Of a stretch of 64,000 bases of DNA, positions 22,237-33,135 are shown in pieces; position 1 is the first letter of the stretch; every line of letters starts with the position of its first letter. The translations under genes and the position numbers were made by a program. The stretch is from assembly GCA_037447655.1 (NCBI GenBank), contig JBBHKE010002207.1, positions 106,892 to 170,891 on the forward strand, written 5' to 3'. The notes below the pieces were generated by a model. That model was given only the letters and a program-made list of their open reading frames with translations. It had not been told where the DNA came from and made no database searches. This stretch comes from Zygnema cylindricum (lineage: Eukaryota > Streptophyta > Zygnematophyceae > Zygnematales > Zygnemataceae).

Positions 22237-25200
22237 CATTGAACGTGTTGGACCACCTAAAAAAGAAAAAAGATATCTACGATGAATGCGGGATTATATG
22301 CGAACACGTTGTATAGGCCATGCGCCTTCCGCCAAGGTGGATGCATGTCCAGCTAAATCCGTGAGAAAATCTTTAACAGAAGATCAACTTTAACGCTCTT
22401 TTTGCTATCCATTTACCTTTGCGGTACAAATCTGACATTTGCGTACGCTTTAAACAAATTAAAGTTTCCTCCGCCCATACATATTTTAAATCAAATTTTA
22501 CGTTGGTATACATATTACGTTAAAGATTTGCATTCGAAGATTCTTTGTAAGATTTTTAGCATCGTAGTTTCAACCTACGTAATACCGATCGAAATGAGCC
22601 ACGCAAAAGTTGTTTACTCACCCGACGGAATGGAAGACACGACAACTAATAAACGTATAGGTACGTTTAACGAGACGTCTTATTGGAAGTCCGGCGTAAG
22701 GCCTCTAAGCGGGTGTCCTTATGTGTTGAAGTATCAACTTTTTTCTATCGTTTTCCTCCAAAGTTCATTCCCCAACGAGAAAAACTTTAGTCGTACGAAA
22801 AAACATAAAAATACCACAGTACAGTGACGTCAATTTGATACTTTGAATGTGCTCCATGTTTATCGTCAAGCATACTTCTTCAATTCGCGTATTACGCACG
22901 AAACGAACGCGCGAATACTATGTACGATTCGCATCAAACGATTTTGAAAAATTAATAAAAATGCGTACTGACTTTGTACCCGTGCATTTTTTGTACATTT
23001 ATGAATCTTTCAACTTTTGGCCCCGCAAGGGTGCCGAAGGCGTCTACGTCGCCCGTATTCTCTGCGCAACTGTATGTTTAGGGATTATTTTATCTGGTTT
23101 TTTTTTTTTTATTAAAAAACAACCCTAAACGCAAAATCCTATTTCACATACCCGATCCCAAGAGGTGCCGAAAGTCCCCGCAAGGTGCCGAAAGTCGCCG
23201 CAAGGTGCCGAAGGTCCCACAAATGCATGCAGGCTTGTTCTATCCCATTATATACTTTGTTTGTATATTTCAATACCTTTAGGGTTATTTAAGGGGGATT
23301 TTAGGGTTTTAAGGTAGATTTTCGTACATTCTCATTTATTTTAGTACAACTGTTGTCTATTTTCCGTACATTTTTTGTACTTCTAGTCCATATATGTCTG
23401 TACTATTAACGCTTATGACTTTAGGGTTTTTAGGGTACATTGTCGTAGATTCGTGTATGTTTAAATTCTATATCATTAGATGTTCGGTTTTCGATGCATT
23501 AAATGTTGTGTACATTTACGTACATGTCCGTGTATTTACATACTTTTTAGGGTCATTTAAGGGGGATTTTAGGATTTTTAAAGCACATTCTCGTATATTA
23601 CCGTACATTTCAATACAGTTGTCCTATATTTTCCATATTTTACGATTTTTAAGGTGCATATTTTTAAAGTACATTTTCCATGTAGTTTCGTACATATTCG
23701 TATAATGCCCATACGTTCTAGGGTGTTTTAAGGATTTCGTAGGGTTAAGGGGACAATTGCGTACATTTTTATACATCGTACATCGAATTTCACAAAAAGT
23801 AAGAAAGTAACGAATACAACGTAAGAATAAATAAAAAAGTGAAAATCCGTACGAATTGAACATTTATGTCGCGTGTGAACGCATTTTGGCGTTTACATCT
23901 TTTCGACCCTCGGGCAAAAGAATCTAGCCCATCAAAAAACCTCGCCAAAAATCACCTCGCAAGGTGATTTCAGTTTAAATATTGCCCAAACAACTAACGA
24001 CAGACGATCCACGCACGCGCTACACGAGTGGGAACATTTTAGGACGAGGGAGAGTACTCACTATTTTCCCCCTTGCTCGTTACGCGCATGTATGTAAAAA
24101 AATGTGAGAGGTCTCAGACCTCCACTTTTATTCATGGGTCCTTTACATAATTTTACGCCGTCGTCGCCTCTCGCCTCTCCCTTTCATACTATCTCTTTTC
24201 ATCTCACACATTTTAGAATGAGGCATGACAAAATTGGTATAAAATGAAAGATCTTTGAAAAATAATTATTTTGACAATTTTTATGTAGATTTTTATGGCA
24301 ATTCGATTAAGAAAAGGCAAAAAAGTGAAATCGAGAAAACCATGGCGAAAAGTTTTGGAATTAGTGACGTCGACGTCGTCACAGGTGCGTATGACGCCAC
24401 TTTGTCACAAAACCCTAAACATCTACAATTTCACAAAAACCTACAGTATTAATCTACCATTTCACAAAAAAATAGACGTCTACAATCGCTGCAGTTTTTG
24501 TTGACGTCACCAATCGTCGGAAGTATCGAAGTCGTCTTTAATGGTCACAAAAGTACCTACGTCTAGAATAGTTACATTCCATAGTTCCGTTTTTATTTTC
24601 ACACATTGGGACGCTCTTGAGAGTAGTACGGAGAATCTTCATTGAAGTCCAACACTTTTTCAAAGTATCAATGACATGGGGACACCCCATAATCCATTAG
24701 GCCGTCCCACTAAACGTACGGATAGGTTTACAAGGTGTGATATCTTGTAGAATCCTCCATTAAGGTCGGGTCAGCGAACAACCCTCTAACTTGCATTTGC
24801 TCATTTTGATTGGTACCATATAGGGTAGCGTTCAAATTTAAAAATCTTTAAAGACTCGTCAAACTAAAAATTTGAACGTCACATCTGTATCAGCGGAGGA
24901 AATTAATGACTCGTACATAAAGTTTGCTACAAAAATTGAATTTTCAAAATGGAAATGAAAAATTCTAAACAGAATGGCAAAAATGCGCGTCAAACTTTGA
25001 AGGTTAGGGTGCGACTGTGTCATGCAAAAAATGAGGTTGTTTATTAAAAAACGTACCTTTTACTACTAACCCGTACTTTTCTTTTCATTTTTTTTGTAAA
25101 ACATATTTACTGGAGATACGACAAGATTTTCCAAACTTTTGGGCGACAATTTTGATCGTCCGATTTTGAGTTTTCGATACAAACAATCCTTCAATCTAGT

Positions 25201-25394
25201 GTTTGGACAATGTATTTAAATGTTCTCTAGAAAGACACTAGCAAAACATTAGACGTGTCTATTGGTACACGTGGAAACTAAAGATATAATCCACGCTAGA
25301 CAAGCAACGACAACCTAATAATTTGAAATGACCATGTGCCTTCGTAGAAGGTGGATTTAAATCTACAAAAAGCGACAAAAAAATCTTTGCCGCA
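22237..25394. other. Gene-free AT-rich, GTAC-rich sequence
   Basis: No ORF here has a recognisable domain. The block 22250-22420 resembles MITE interiors elsewhere: it has GGCCATGCGCCTTCCGCC then AAGGTGGATGCATG. 23280-23760 holds two imperfect copies (about 268 bp apart) of a segment with TTTAAGGGGGATTTTAGG and many CGTACATT words. A PIF/Harbinger-like left end (TTAGGGTGCGACTGTGTCATG, then AAATGAGGTTGTTTATT) lies near 25013-25044, with no partner end found. Confidence 0.5.
23160..23218 (+). repeat. Short minisatellite, about 19-bp unit
   Basis: Three copies of GGTGCCGAAAGTC-CCGCAA-type units in a row, with a related single unit near 23028-23043. It is GC-rich in an otherwise AT-rich stretch. 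No coding function is apparent. Confidence 0.8.
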
Positions 25395-25685
25395 AGCTTC
25401 TTTTCCTTCGCCGAAAGGACTTTGCGTTTATAACTTAATTGCACAATTTGTATAATGATAAAGTACGCACGTACAAACGTCATAATTTAAATCTTAAATT
25501 TCGTTCGTTCGTACAGACATCTCGCTCAGGCGCTTCTTTTCTTTTGCCAAAAGGACTTTGCGTTTGTAACTTAATTGCACAATTTGTATAGTGATAAAGT
25601 ACGCACGTACAAATGTGAAAATTTAATACGTTTTTACAAATCTTAAATTTCGTCTGTCCGTACAGATTCGTCGTTCAAGTTTTAT
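25395..25685. repeat. Tandem duplication, about 135-bp unit
   Basis: Two adjacent imperfect copies share AAAGGACTTTGCGTTT, AACTTAATTGCACAATTTGT, GATAAAGTACGCACGTACAA and TCTTAAATTTCG. The second copy carries a short insertion. No ORF. Confidence 0.8.
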
Positions 25686-25807
25686 GTTTTTCAGATTTTT
25701 TAGTATTCCCAGTAGTCTGAATAATAACCTACGTGGTTCAAATTGCAATAAAGCATGTAGGCGATAGGTGCCTTGTTGGCACGACCTAATGATTAGCGAT
25801 AAAACTA

Positions 25808-26025
25808 CACCGCCAATCGTTATTAGCGTGTAAGTTTTTTTAGCGTATACGACTAATTAGCGTGGTTTACGCTAATTGGGAATTTGGAAATTTTCGAAGA
25901 AATCGTCTATTCTAATTAGGAATTAGGGTTTTTTTTTAAATAGTGTGGATAATTCTATTTGAGAATAAAATATAAAAAAAGCGGGACGGAATTAGCGTAC
26001 ACAACGCTAATAACGATTGGCGGTG
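25808..26025. mobile_element. TA-flanked mariner-like MITE
   Basis: Near-perfect 22-bp terminal inverted repeats beginning CACCGCCAATCGTTATTAG, with TA on both sides (25806-25807 and 26026-26027). 218 bp. Internal repeats of ATTAGCG/CGCTAAT subterminal words. Non-autonomous. Confidence 0.8.
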
Positions 26026-26087
26026 TAGTACTGCCGGTAAACGTGTCCGTACGATTATTATAAACGACCGATGGACGACGTCCCTTA

Positions 26088-26914
26088 GGGTGGATTCCAT
26101 TAGCGAATAAGTGGGGTTTTTTACTGATGGCCGTACCGTTTCGTACAAATTTGTACAGAATTATTTTTTTTTCAACGAAATCAACATTACAGAAAATTGT
26201 CCAAGGTTGTAGGCGTAAATTAGGACCGTCGGATTCAATTACACTTTTTATTTGTGACGCCGCGTCACCAACCCTACAGTTTTCTAAGACCGTGCACCGT
26301 TAATTTTTTTTCAACGAAATCGACATTACAGAAAATTGTCCAAGGTTGTAGGTGTAAATTAGGACCGTCGGATTCATTTACATTTTTTATCCGTGACGCC
26401 ACGTCACCAACCCTACAGTTTTCTAAGACCGTGCACAGTGAGGACATTTCTCGAATACAGAACGTGTAAAAATAGGCCGAGTGGAAAAGGTAAAAATAAT
26501 CCACGATGAGCGCGCGCGTATGTGCGTACACGTCGCAAGGGCCATGTGCCTTCTACCAAGGTGGCTGCGAATCCGCCCAAATTATCCCGTCACGCTCCCA
26601 CCATCAAAGTTTGCCGCCGCCTTTTAGTCGTTGCGTTTCGAAATTTTGGGTAGTACATTTAATGCCCTCTGTACGAGTCATTAATTACCTCCGTTGGTAC
26701 AAATATTACCTCCGCTGGTACTGATATTACCTCCGCTCGTACAGATATTGCGTTCTGACAATGCATTCGAAGATTCTTTTTAAGCATCGAATATTAACCT
26801 ACATGTTACCAACCAGAATGAGCCACGCAGGTTTACAGGCGCGACCTAATGGAAGGCACGCCCTTCAGTACAATTTTCCGTACAATTACTGGGACGCCGA
26901 ATGGAAGTCCACCC
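26088..26914. mobile_element. PIF/Harbinger-like MITE with internal tandem duplication
   Basis: Left end GGGTGGATTCCATTAG, right end complement of GGGTGGACTTCCATTC, flanked by TTA on both sides (26085-26087 and 26915-26917). The interior has a tandem duplication of about 140 bp: CAACGAAATC at 26173 and 26312, each followed by ACATTACAGAAAATTGTCC. It also carries a CATGTGCCTTCTACCAAGG module. No transposase. Confidence 0.75.
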
Positions 26915-26917
26915 TTA

Positions 26918-29199
26918 ATGGATGACAAAAGAAGCGTAAAAATATGCTTTCGGTGGAGCTACATCCACCGTGGCGGAAGGCGCATAGCCTATGCGACATG
27001 TACGGCAGTCAACGCACGTTCATCGTGGATATCACTTCTCTTGTTCACGTGTACCAATTTTTCACGTCCACTGTGTGGCTTGTATCCTCTTTCCACACAT
27101 TGGATGGTTTGCAAGATTGCTCTGCAAATTTGGAAAAGAAAAACACTCCAACAGTCAAGCGTATACGCTTAGAGAAACATGACAAGTATCCAGTAAATAT
27201 GTTTCCCCTTAAAAAAATATAAAAATAGCACTAAATTGTCAAAAACATATGGCAGTGTACTAAATAGCCTCACATCATCGCTGAAGGAGGTTCACCCTAA
27301 TTGGACGCCCTTTGATTTTGTCCCTAAAACCTTAAATATAATCCATATATTTTTTTTTTCCTTTACGTTAAAATAGGCAACGTTTGAAGTAGAGTCAATT
27401 TTACTAGTTTGTACATTATTAGATATTGTATGTACGAAATGCACAAATACGTACAAAATTTGCCTATTATACAAATGTACAGATACAAGTGTAAAAGAAT
27501 TATGCCGAGAAGGGGAAGAGAACCGCTTTGATACTGGGAAGCGCACTCTAATTTTATTATTTGTAATAAAGATGGGGAATAATCACATGAACTTGCTCTC
27601 ACATATTTAAATACCGACTATATACATGTCAGAGCTGCTACATTATGGGAATGGGTATCCTAGTTAATTATAAGTATAAATTAGCGTTGATGCTTTATTA
27701 GATAGTGGCCGTAAAACCTAATATGAAGTAGAGAACATTTTTTTTCGTTTTTACACTACTAAATTTTCTACACTAATAATGATTCATGGTGTATTGTACC
27801 ACTCACCTACGTGGTTAATTTTGATTGGTACCACGTAGGTTTGTGTTCGAATGTTTAAATTGCCAAGTATTATTTAAGCGGAGAATGACAATGTAATATT
27901 TGTAGGTGCGGACAAAATTTTAGATTTGTACGAGCGTAACAAACTGTATAATTATTATATGTGCACTATATCACTGTACGAGCTGAGATTATTTATTTTT
28001 TAATCCGTAATCACTCCAACGAAGGTAAACGGATGGCAAAGGGAGCGTGGAAGGATATCCTCCAACAAAAGATTTTCACGTGGCATTTGGTGAATGTGCT
28101 TCGACCCCATCCGAACATGTCGCACGTGTAAGGCTGTCATCGTTCGTTTATCGTGCAACTTATCTTAGATTTCTCGTGTACCGATTGTACACCACTATTT
28201 TGTTTTTCCATTTTATACAATAAATAAATTAAAAAACAAAAACAAACTCAAACACGTAGCAAAAGTATAATAAATAGCATGTTCGATTGATTAAAAAAAG
28301 TGAATTATAAAAAATAACACGGAGAATAATTTTAAAACAAAGGTCGGGGGGAAATTTACCATATGCAATTGGACATTACAGAACGTTCCATAAACATATG
28401 GCTAACGCACATAACAAAATAAACAATTTGTACATAATATACATACTTCATGTTGTAATATATCGTTTTTTAAACATCTACAAATATCGACGTATCAGCA
28501 CTCGTGCAATGAGCTCTGGTGTGGATTTCAAGTACTTTTACTTAATTTGTACATACGAGCCCGAGGTACACAACAAAAGTACAAATATATACGGTACAAT
28601 ATCGTAACCTATAAAACATAAGAATAAATACGTTTCAAACGTCTAAGTGTGTGTCATCGTGTGTTCAAAAAAAATCATGGTATGTAACAAGTTTGTCTTT
28701 GTACAAAACGTACTCGTCACACTCTATTTTTACAACGATAAACACGTTTCGCATGTCAATTTAGTTAAAACAATTGTTAGTTGACGAAAATAACGCAAAC
28801 ATTTCACATTATTAAATAATAATACATCATACACATCATATAACACGGTAACTTACAAATAATGATAATTTTTAATATAACTTGTATTGGTGTGCACCGT
28901 GCGCCTCTTACCTGTAACCTATATGTACCTTTTTGTGACTTAACGTTAACATACCTATTTGCTCAGTATATCGCTATGGAATTTATGGTGATAATATATC
29001 GAGATCTATAATCGATAAATATATGCGCGCTTATTGTTATAAGTACGTATTATTTCGTATTTTATTCTCGTAATTAAACTTCGTGATTTGGTACGACATG
29101 GATTATGAAAAAAAATCGAAGCCCCTACCCCACCAAATATATCGCGACATTTTTTACTCGTTCCATAGCTATATATGAATAGCTCTCACCAACCGATAA
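26918..29199. other. Gene-free AT-rich sequence
   Basis: No supported gene, RNA gene or complete element. Near 26945-27000 there is an inverted relative of the CCTTC/AAGGTGG module (ATCCACCGTGGCGGAAGG). Short CGTAC words continue. Open frames here are short and lack domains or codon structure. Confidence 0.5.
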
Positions 29200-29350
29200 C
29201 CAAAAATGTTGGATATGGTTTTAATGGAACGTAACTTGTACGGTGGTGATTTGAATTTTTTGGTACGGCTGCAGATTTTTTCCTTTTTTTCCAAGTTATA
29301 AAGGAAAACGACAGAAAATAACTGTAACTTTAGCACATGGGAAAGTGCCC
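29200..29350 (-). mobile_element. Terminal fragment of a GGGCACTTTCCC element
   Basis: Inverted copy of the left 150 bp of the element at 59140-59919. It shares ACATGGGAAAGTGCCC at its end followed by TTA, the Ser/Phe-like T-run block TTTTTCCAAGTTATA and GGTACGGCTGCAGATTTTTT. I found no matching opposite terminus upstream, so it is either truncated or its other end has decayed. Confidence 0.6.
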
Positions 29351-29812
29351 TTAATCGCCGAAAACTATTACAGGGAAAATCCAAAACTATAGTTATTGAT
29401 AAATTAGAGTTAATTTTTTTATTATATATAAATTGATGATCCCAAATTATTGTTAATAATGCTAATTGTTTCTTAACCCTAACTATTTCTTAACGCTAAT
29501 AGGATTCACGGTGTACCAATAGCACACGTGTTAATTTACTTGCTTGACAAAATTTTTGTACGAATGTTCGTACGAGTGTCCGTACCAGTGTCGGTACCAA
29601 TGTCTCTTCTATTTAATGAGCCGTTTTGTACGGTCATTCCTAGGTATAACGTATCACTGTTCAATGTAACGGACAACCCGGCGAAAAAAAAAACCGTAAG
29701 AAAATAGCTGACTTTTTTTTATTAAAAAGACAAAACCTGGCATCATTGATGAATCCTACGTGGACGACAAAAGCATCCAGCTGTCATTCTGACAAAACTT
29801 TATGGTTTCACC

Positions 29813-30269
29813 CATAGTTCAAAAGTAGGTGACCGTACGCCCATACAATATGCCTATTGTATGCAAACATACAATATGGCCTTAAGACCCATATTGTATT
29901 GGCCGCAAAATAAAATAAAATAGTAACAGGGTTGAGTTGCAAATGGATCGATAGAGGATTAAACGTCATGTCTAAATTTGAAAAAAAAAAACGGACAAAA
30001 AAATCTTTTTCGGTGAGTTTTGAGCGACTTTTTATTTAAACCGTCAGAATTGGACGATCTGACGGTCGTTGATGAAAGTAACGATCTAAGAAGATCACAT
30101 GAAAAGCCCATAACACAACTTACGATAGGAATATCGTCAGATTCGGACGATCGGACGGTCGCTGATGAAAGAAGCGATCTAAGAAGATCACATGGAAAGC
30201 CCGTAACACAACTTACGCTAAAGGCGGCCTACAAAAGGCCTACCAAAAAACGCCTACTTTTGAACTATG
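29813..30269 (+). mobile_element. hAT-like MITE, copy 2 (complete, best reference)
   Basis: Terminal inverted repeats CATAGTTCAAAAGTAGG and CCTACTTTTGAACTATG (17 bp, perfect), with the 8-bp target duplication GTTTCACC (29805-29812 and 30270-30277). 457 bp. The left third contains palindromic stretches, for example CATACAATATG and its complement around GCCTATTGTATG. The right half has two 93-bp tandem units. Eight-bp duplications are typical of hAT elements. No transposase is encoded; the 86-codon open frame is an artefact of the repeat units. Confidence 0.88.
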
Positions 30270-30829
30270 GTTTCACCTAGCCTTGATTTCTGTACTTCTT
30301 GGTGCCCAGTGAAGGTACAGACGGTACTGTAGTTTATGTACTTTATTTGTCTCAAATATAAACGGGTCTAAACCGGTGTAAAATGTTTGATTTTCAGTTT
30401 TTTCACATTATGTACGGCCCCTCGGAAAAGGACCTTTCGAATTGAAGATCTTCACTGTCAACGATGAGTCAAACAGAATATAGTACGGAATTCTTGTCGA
30501 GAAGTGTCACACATGACAATCTTGTCGTTTCTTTTGTTCAGTTTTGTTTTGTCGGCTGGCAAAGTGATCGATTTTGTCGTTTTCCTATCATTTTCAAATG
30601 GAAGGATTAAACGAAACGGCGTCATTCGAAAATTCTAATAACGACAAGATCTATTAGAACACGTGTTTCACACCATGACAAAGAATCGAGCCGCCCGCCG
30701 ACAACATGCTTAAAGATATTAAATTTGAAAATTCAAAATTGAACTTTAATTATTTAAAGATAATGGCTGCGAAGTGCGAACAAAAAAGATTTTATCCGCA
30801 CACCGATCCAAATAAAGTATAGTAAATTA

Positions 30830-31126
30830 CATAGTTCAAAAGTAGGTGAAAGTACACCCATACAATATGCCTATTGTACGCAAAAAATACAATATACCCT
30901 TAAGACCCATATTGTATTGGCCGCAAAATGAAATAAAATAGTAACAGGGTTGAGTTGCACATGGATCGATTGAGCGACTTTTTATTTAAACCGTCAGATT
31001 TGGACGATGGGACGGTCGCTGATGAAAGTAGCGACTTAAGACGATCACAGGAAAAGCCCATAACACAAGTTACGATGAAGGCGCCGACAAAAGACCTACA
31101 ATAGAAACGCCTACTTTTGAACTATG
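30830..31126 (+). mobile_element. hAT-like MITE, copy 3 (internally deleted)
   Basis: Same 17-bp termini as copy 2. 297 bp, with one tandem unit and a deletion joining ATGGATCGAT to TGAGCGACTTTTTATTT. The flanks do not give a clean 8-bp duplication. It lies only about 560 bp from copy 2 in the same orientation. Confidence 0.8.
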
Positions 31127-31692
31127 GAATAAACAACCTGGGAAAGTTGTAGCGTAGTCTCGCAAAGGTTGAAGGTGGGCCAATGCAAAAAGGGGGGCCC
31201 CCGATGAATCACCTTGGCGAGTGTCAAGTGTACATTCTCGTACGATTTTTTTTTGGAGTGTCCACCTAGGTACAAACATGAAGAAGCGTGCGAAAGTGGA
31301 TATTGAAAGTGACACGGATGCTGGTATGCTCGTGACCGTCGGAAGGGCCTATGCCATTTACGGAATATTAAAAAGGGTCTATGCCTCTATGGAATATTCA
31401 AATGTGAGTTCGACCATATATGTACGGACAGCGTCGAATTCGTACACGATTTGTTATTAACACTTCAATAAGAGTCTGTTTTTAAATTATTACTGGACTT
31501 GGTCCATGACTTCTCCGCCAAGTAATTTTTTCCCGAAAAGAAAGCTGGACTTTCACAGTAATCCATGGATCCTAGTCGACGTCTTCCATTTCATCCCTTC
31601 TCCATCCATCTCCGACCATCAAGATGACGCCCAGTTCAACTATTTTCATCTATAGCTAATTCCACGTCCTAACTGATATTTTTCATTTTGCA
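31127..31692. promoter_or_regulatory. Upstream region of the glycosyltransferase gene
   Basis: About 570 bp between the MITE and the start codon at 31693. It contains a GC palindrome (AGGGGGGCCCCC) near 31190, and CT-rich patches with CCATC repeats just upstream of the gene (31585-31620). I see no unambiguous TATA box. The promoter assignment rests on position only. Confidence 0.35.
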
Positions 31693-33135
31693 ATGTATGG
31701 AAAGTACAGTCACGAACCATTTAGGGTTTTTCCAAACCAATGGTTACGTCGTTCGCCTACTTTCACGAGGAGATTTTCCACGTCTTCTCCTCCCTTTTTC
31801 ATTTTCCCGCGTCTAAAAATCCGCCATCCTATCCGCTTTCTTTTTCTCACATTCTTCCATTCCTTTCTTATTCTTGCACTCTCGGTGTCCTTCTATCTGA
31901 TTCATCGGCACCATTCAATCTTCGACATTCATCGCGATTGGCCAGAAGCTTGGGGCTCTTGTCTGAACCCTCCCTTCCAGTACTGGCTTAGGGGTTTTGC
32001 CCATCCAAACAGAGTGGAAACATGCAGTAATCTTGTTCGTTTGGCCTCTCAAAGAGGTAAAGCGGCTCAGAAAAGAGGAATAGCCATAGCTGAAGGAAGA
32101 AAATCGGCTTTTCCTTTGGATGGCTGTGCCATGGCTCATGGAGGCAAAGGAGGAAGCTTCTCAGAAGCTGCCATGGCTGCCATGCAAGATGCTTCTGCCG
32201 TTTCCAAATGGAGGTGGTCCAGAAAGCAAGAAATGGACGATATGGAGGCCTCCGTGGCCTCCTGTCAGATGGAATGGGTGACATATTCCACCGAATGCAG
32301 TGCGAATCTCAATCGGATGGCTGACATCAGCGACATGTTGAGCATTTCTTTGCTAATTGTAGGTCTTCACGAGCCATGGATGGGATGGGGAGGACGAACT
32401 CGGATTGTCAAAGAGGTTATCCAGTCTCTCCCTGCTGACCGTCTTGTGCTGACGTCAGATGCGGACGATGTTATCCTCTTGCCGACGTCGGCATGCACTG
32501 TGCCAAATATTTTGGCTCGTTTTCGCTCCGTGGAGCGACCAGTTCTGGTGGGAGGGGAACGGTTCTGTTATCCGGATTTTCATAGGTGGACGGAATATCC
32601 TTCTCCTCCTCGGGATACGCCTTACAAATACCTCAATGGTGGTACCTTTTTGGGGTTCGCATGGGCGTTGATTGACATAATTGAACAGGCCTATAGGGGA
32701 GATTGTATAGATGACCAAAGAGAGTTTACTCGTGTGCTTCTGGAAAACACGTCGTACATCGGTACTCCTGACCTTGAAGGGAAGAGGACGGTAGTGACTC
32801 ATCGGAAGGAAGGTGGAGATACTCGCTTCTCAGTTAGCCCTTTTGGAGGCAACCAATTGGTGGATGCCCATCCGTACATAAAGCTGGATTGGTTCAACAC
32901 ATTGCTGCTTCCACTGGGAGGGGCGGAGCTTCTTGAATTTGATTTTTCGGAGTATGAGGTGAATGGAACCGTGAGAAGTAAATTGACCGATGGACGACCT
33001 TGTATTTTTCACCAGAATGGTGTAAAGGAAGAGGCTCCTCATAATCAAGTAGTGTGGCCACATTTACTCGAAGCCATAGGGATAGACAAGTTGCGTGAAG
33101 AACGAGGTTATATGATGAAAAAAAAAGGCACTTGA
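31693..33135 (+). CDS. PLOD-type (procollagen-lysine glycosyltransferase-like) type II membrane glycosyltransferase
   Basis: 480 codons in one exon. A hydrophobic helix at about residues 49-71, after a basic N-terminus, suggests a Golgi/ER type II anchor. The catalytic domain at about 215-460 follows the layout of the N-terminal glycosyltransferase domain of lysyl hydroxylases (PLOD) and related enzymes. GGRTRIVKEVIQSL is followed by LVLTSDADDVILLP, where the Asp cluster 256-259 is the metal/UDP-sugar site equivalent to the family's D-x-x-DV block. Then come VGGERFCYPD (family: SAE.FCWP), YLNGGTFLGFAWAL (family: FLNSGGFIG), DDQREFTRVLL (family: DDQ.FYT) and CIFHQNG (family: VHGNG). Likely role: transfer of glucose or galactose to hydroxylated side chains of secreted proteins. 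No hydroxylase domain follows. Residues 95-200 have no clear match. The start could be a later Met, but 31693 keeps the anchor. Confidence 0.75.
   Translation: MYGKYSHEPFRVFPNQWLRRSPTFTRRFSTSSPPFFIFPRLKIRHPIRFLFLTFFHSFLILALSVSFYLIHRHHSIFDIHRDWPEAWGSCLNPPFQYWLRGFAHPNRVETCSNLVRLASQRGKAAQKRGIAIAEGRKSAFPLDGCAMAHGGKGGSFSEAAMAAMQDASAVSKWRWSRKQEMDDMEASVASCQMEWVTYSTECSANLNRMADISDMLSISLLIVGLHEPWMGWGGRTRIVKEVIQSLPADRLVLTSDADDVILLPTSACTVPNILARFRSVERPVLVGGERFCYPDFHRWTEYPSPPRDTPYKYLNGGTFLGFAWALIDIIEQAYRGDCIDDQREFTRVLLENTSYIGTPDLEGKRTVVTHRKEGGDTRFSVSPFGGNQLVDAHPYIKLDWFNTLLLPLGGAELLEFDFSEYEVNGTVRSKLTDGRPCIFHQNGVKEEAPHNQVVWPHLLEAIGIDKLREERGYMMKKKGT

Noticed and set aside
24408-24420. Telomere-like AAACCCTAAAC and several TTTAGGG words at 23280-23430
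   Set aside because: Single or dispersed motifs, not an array; no evidence of an interstitial telomere.
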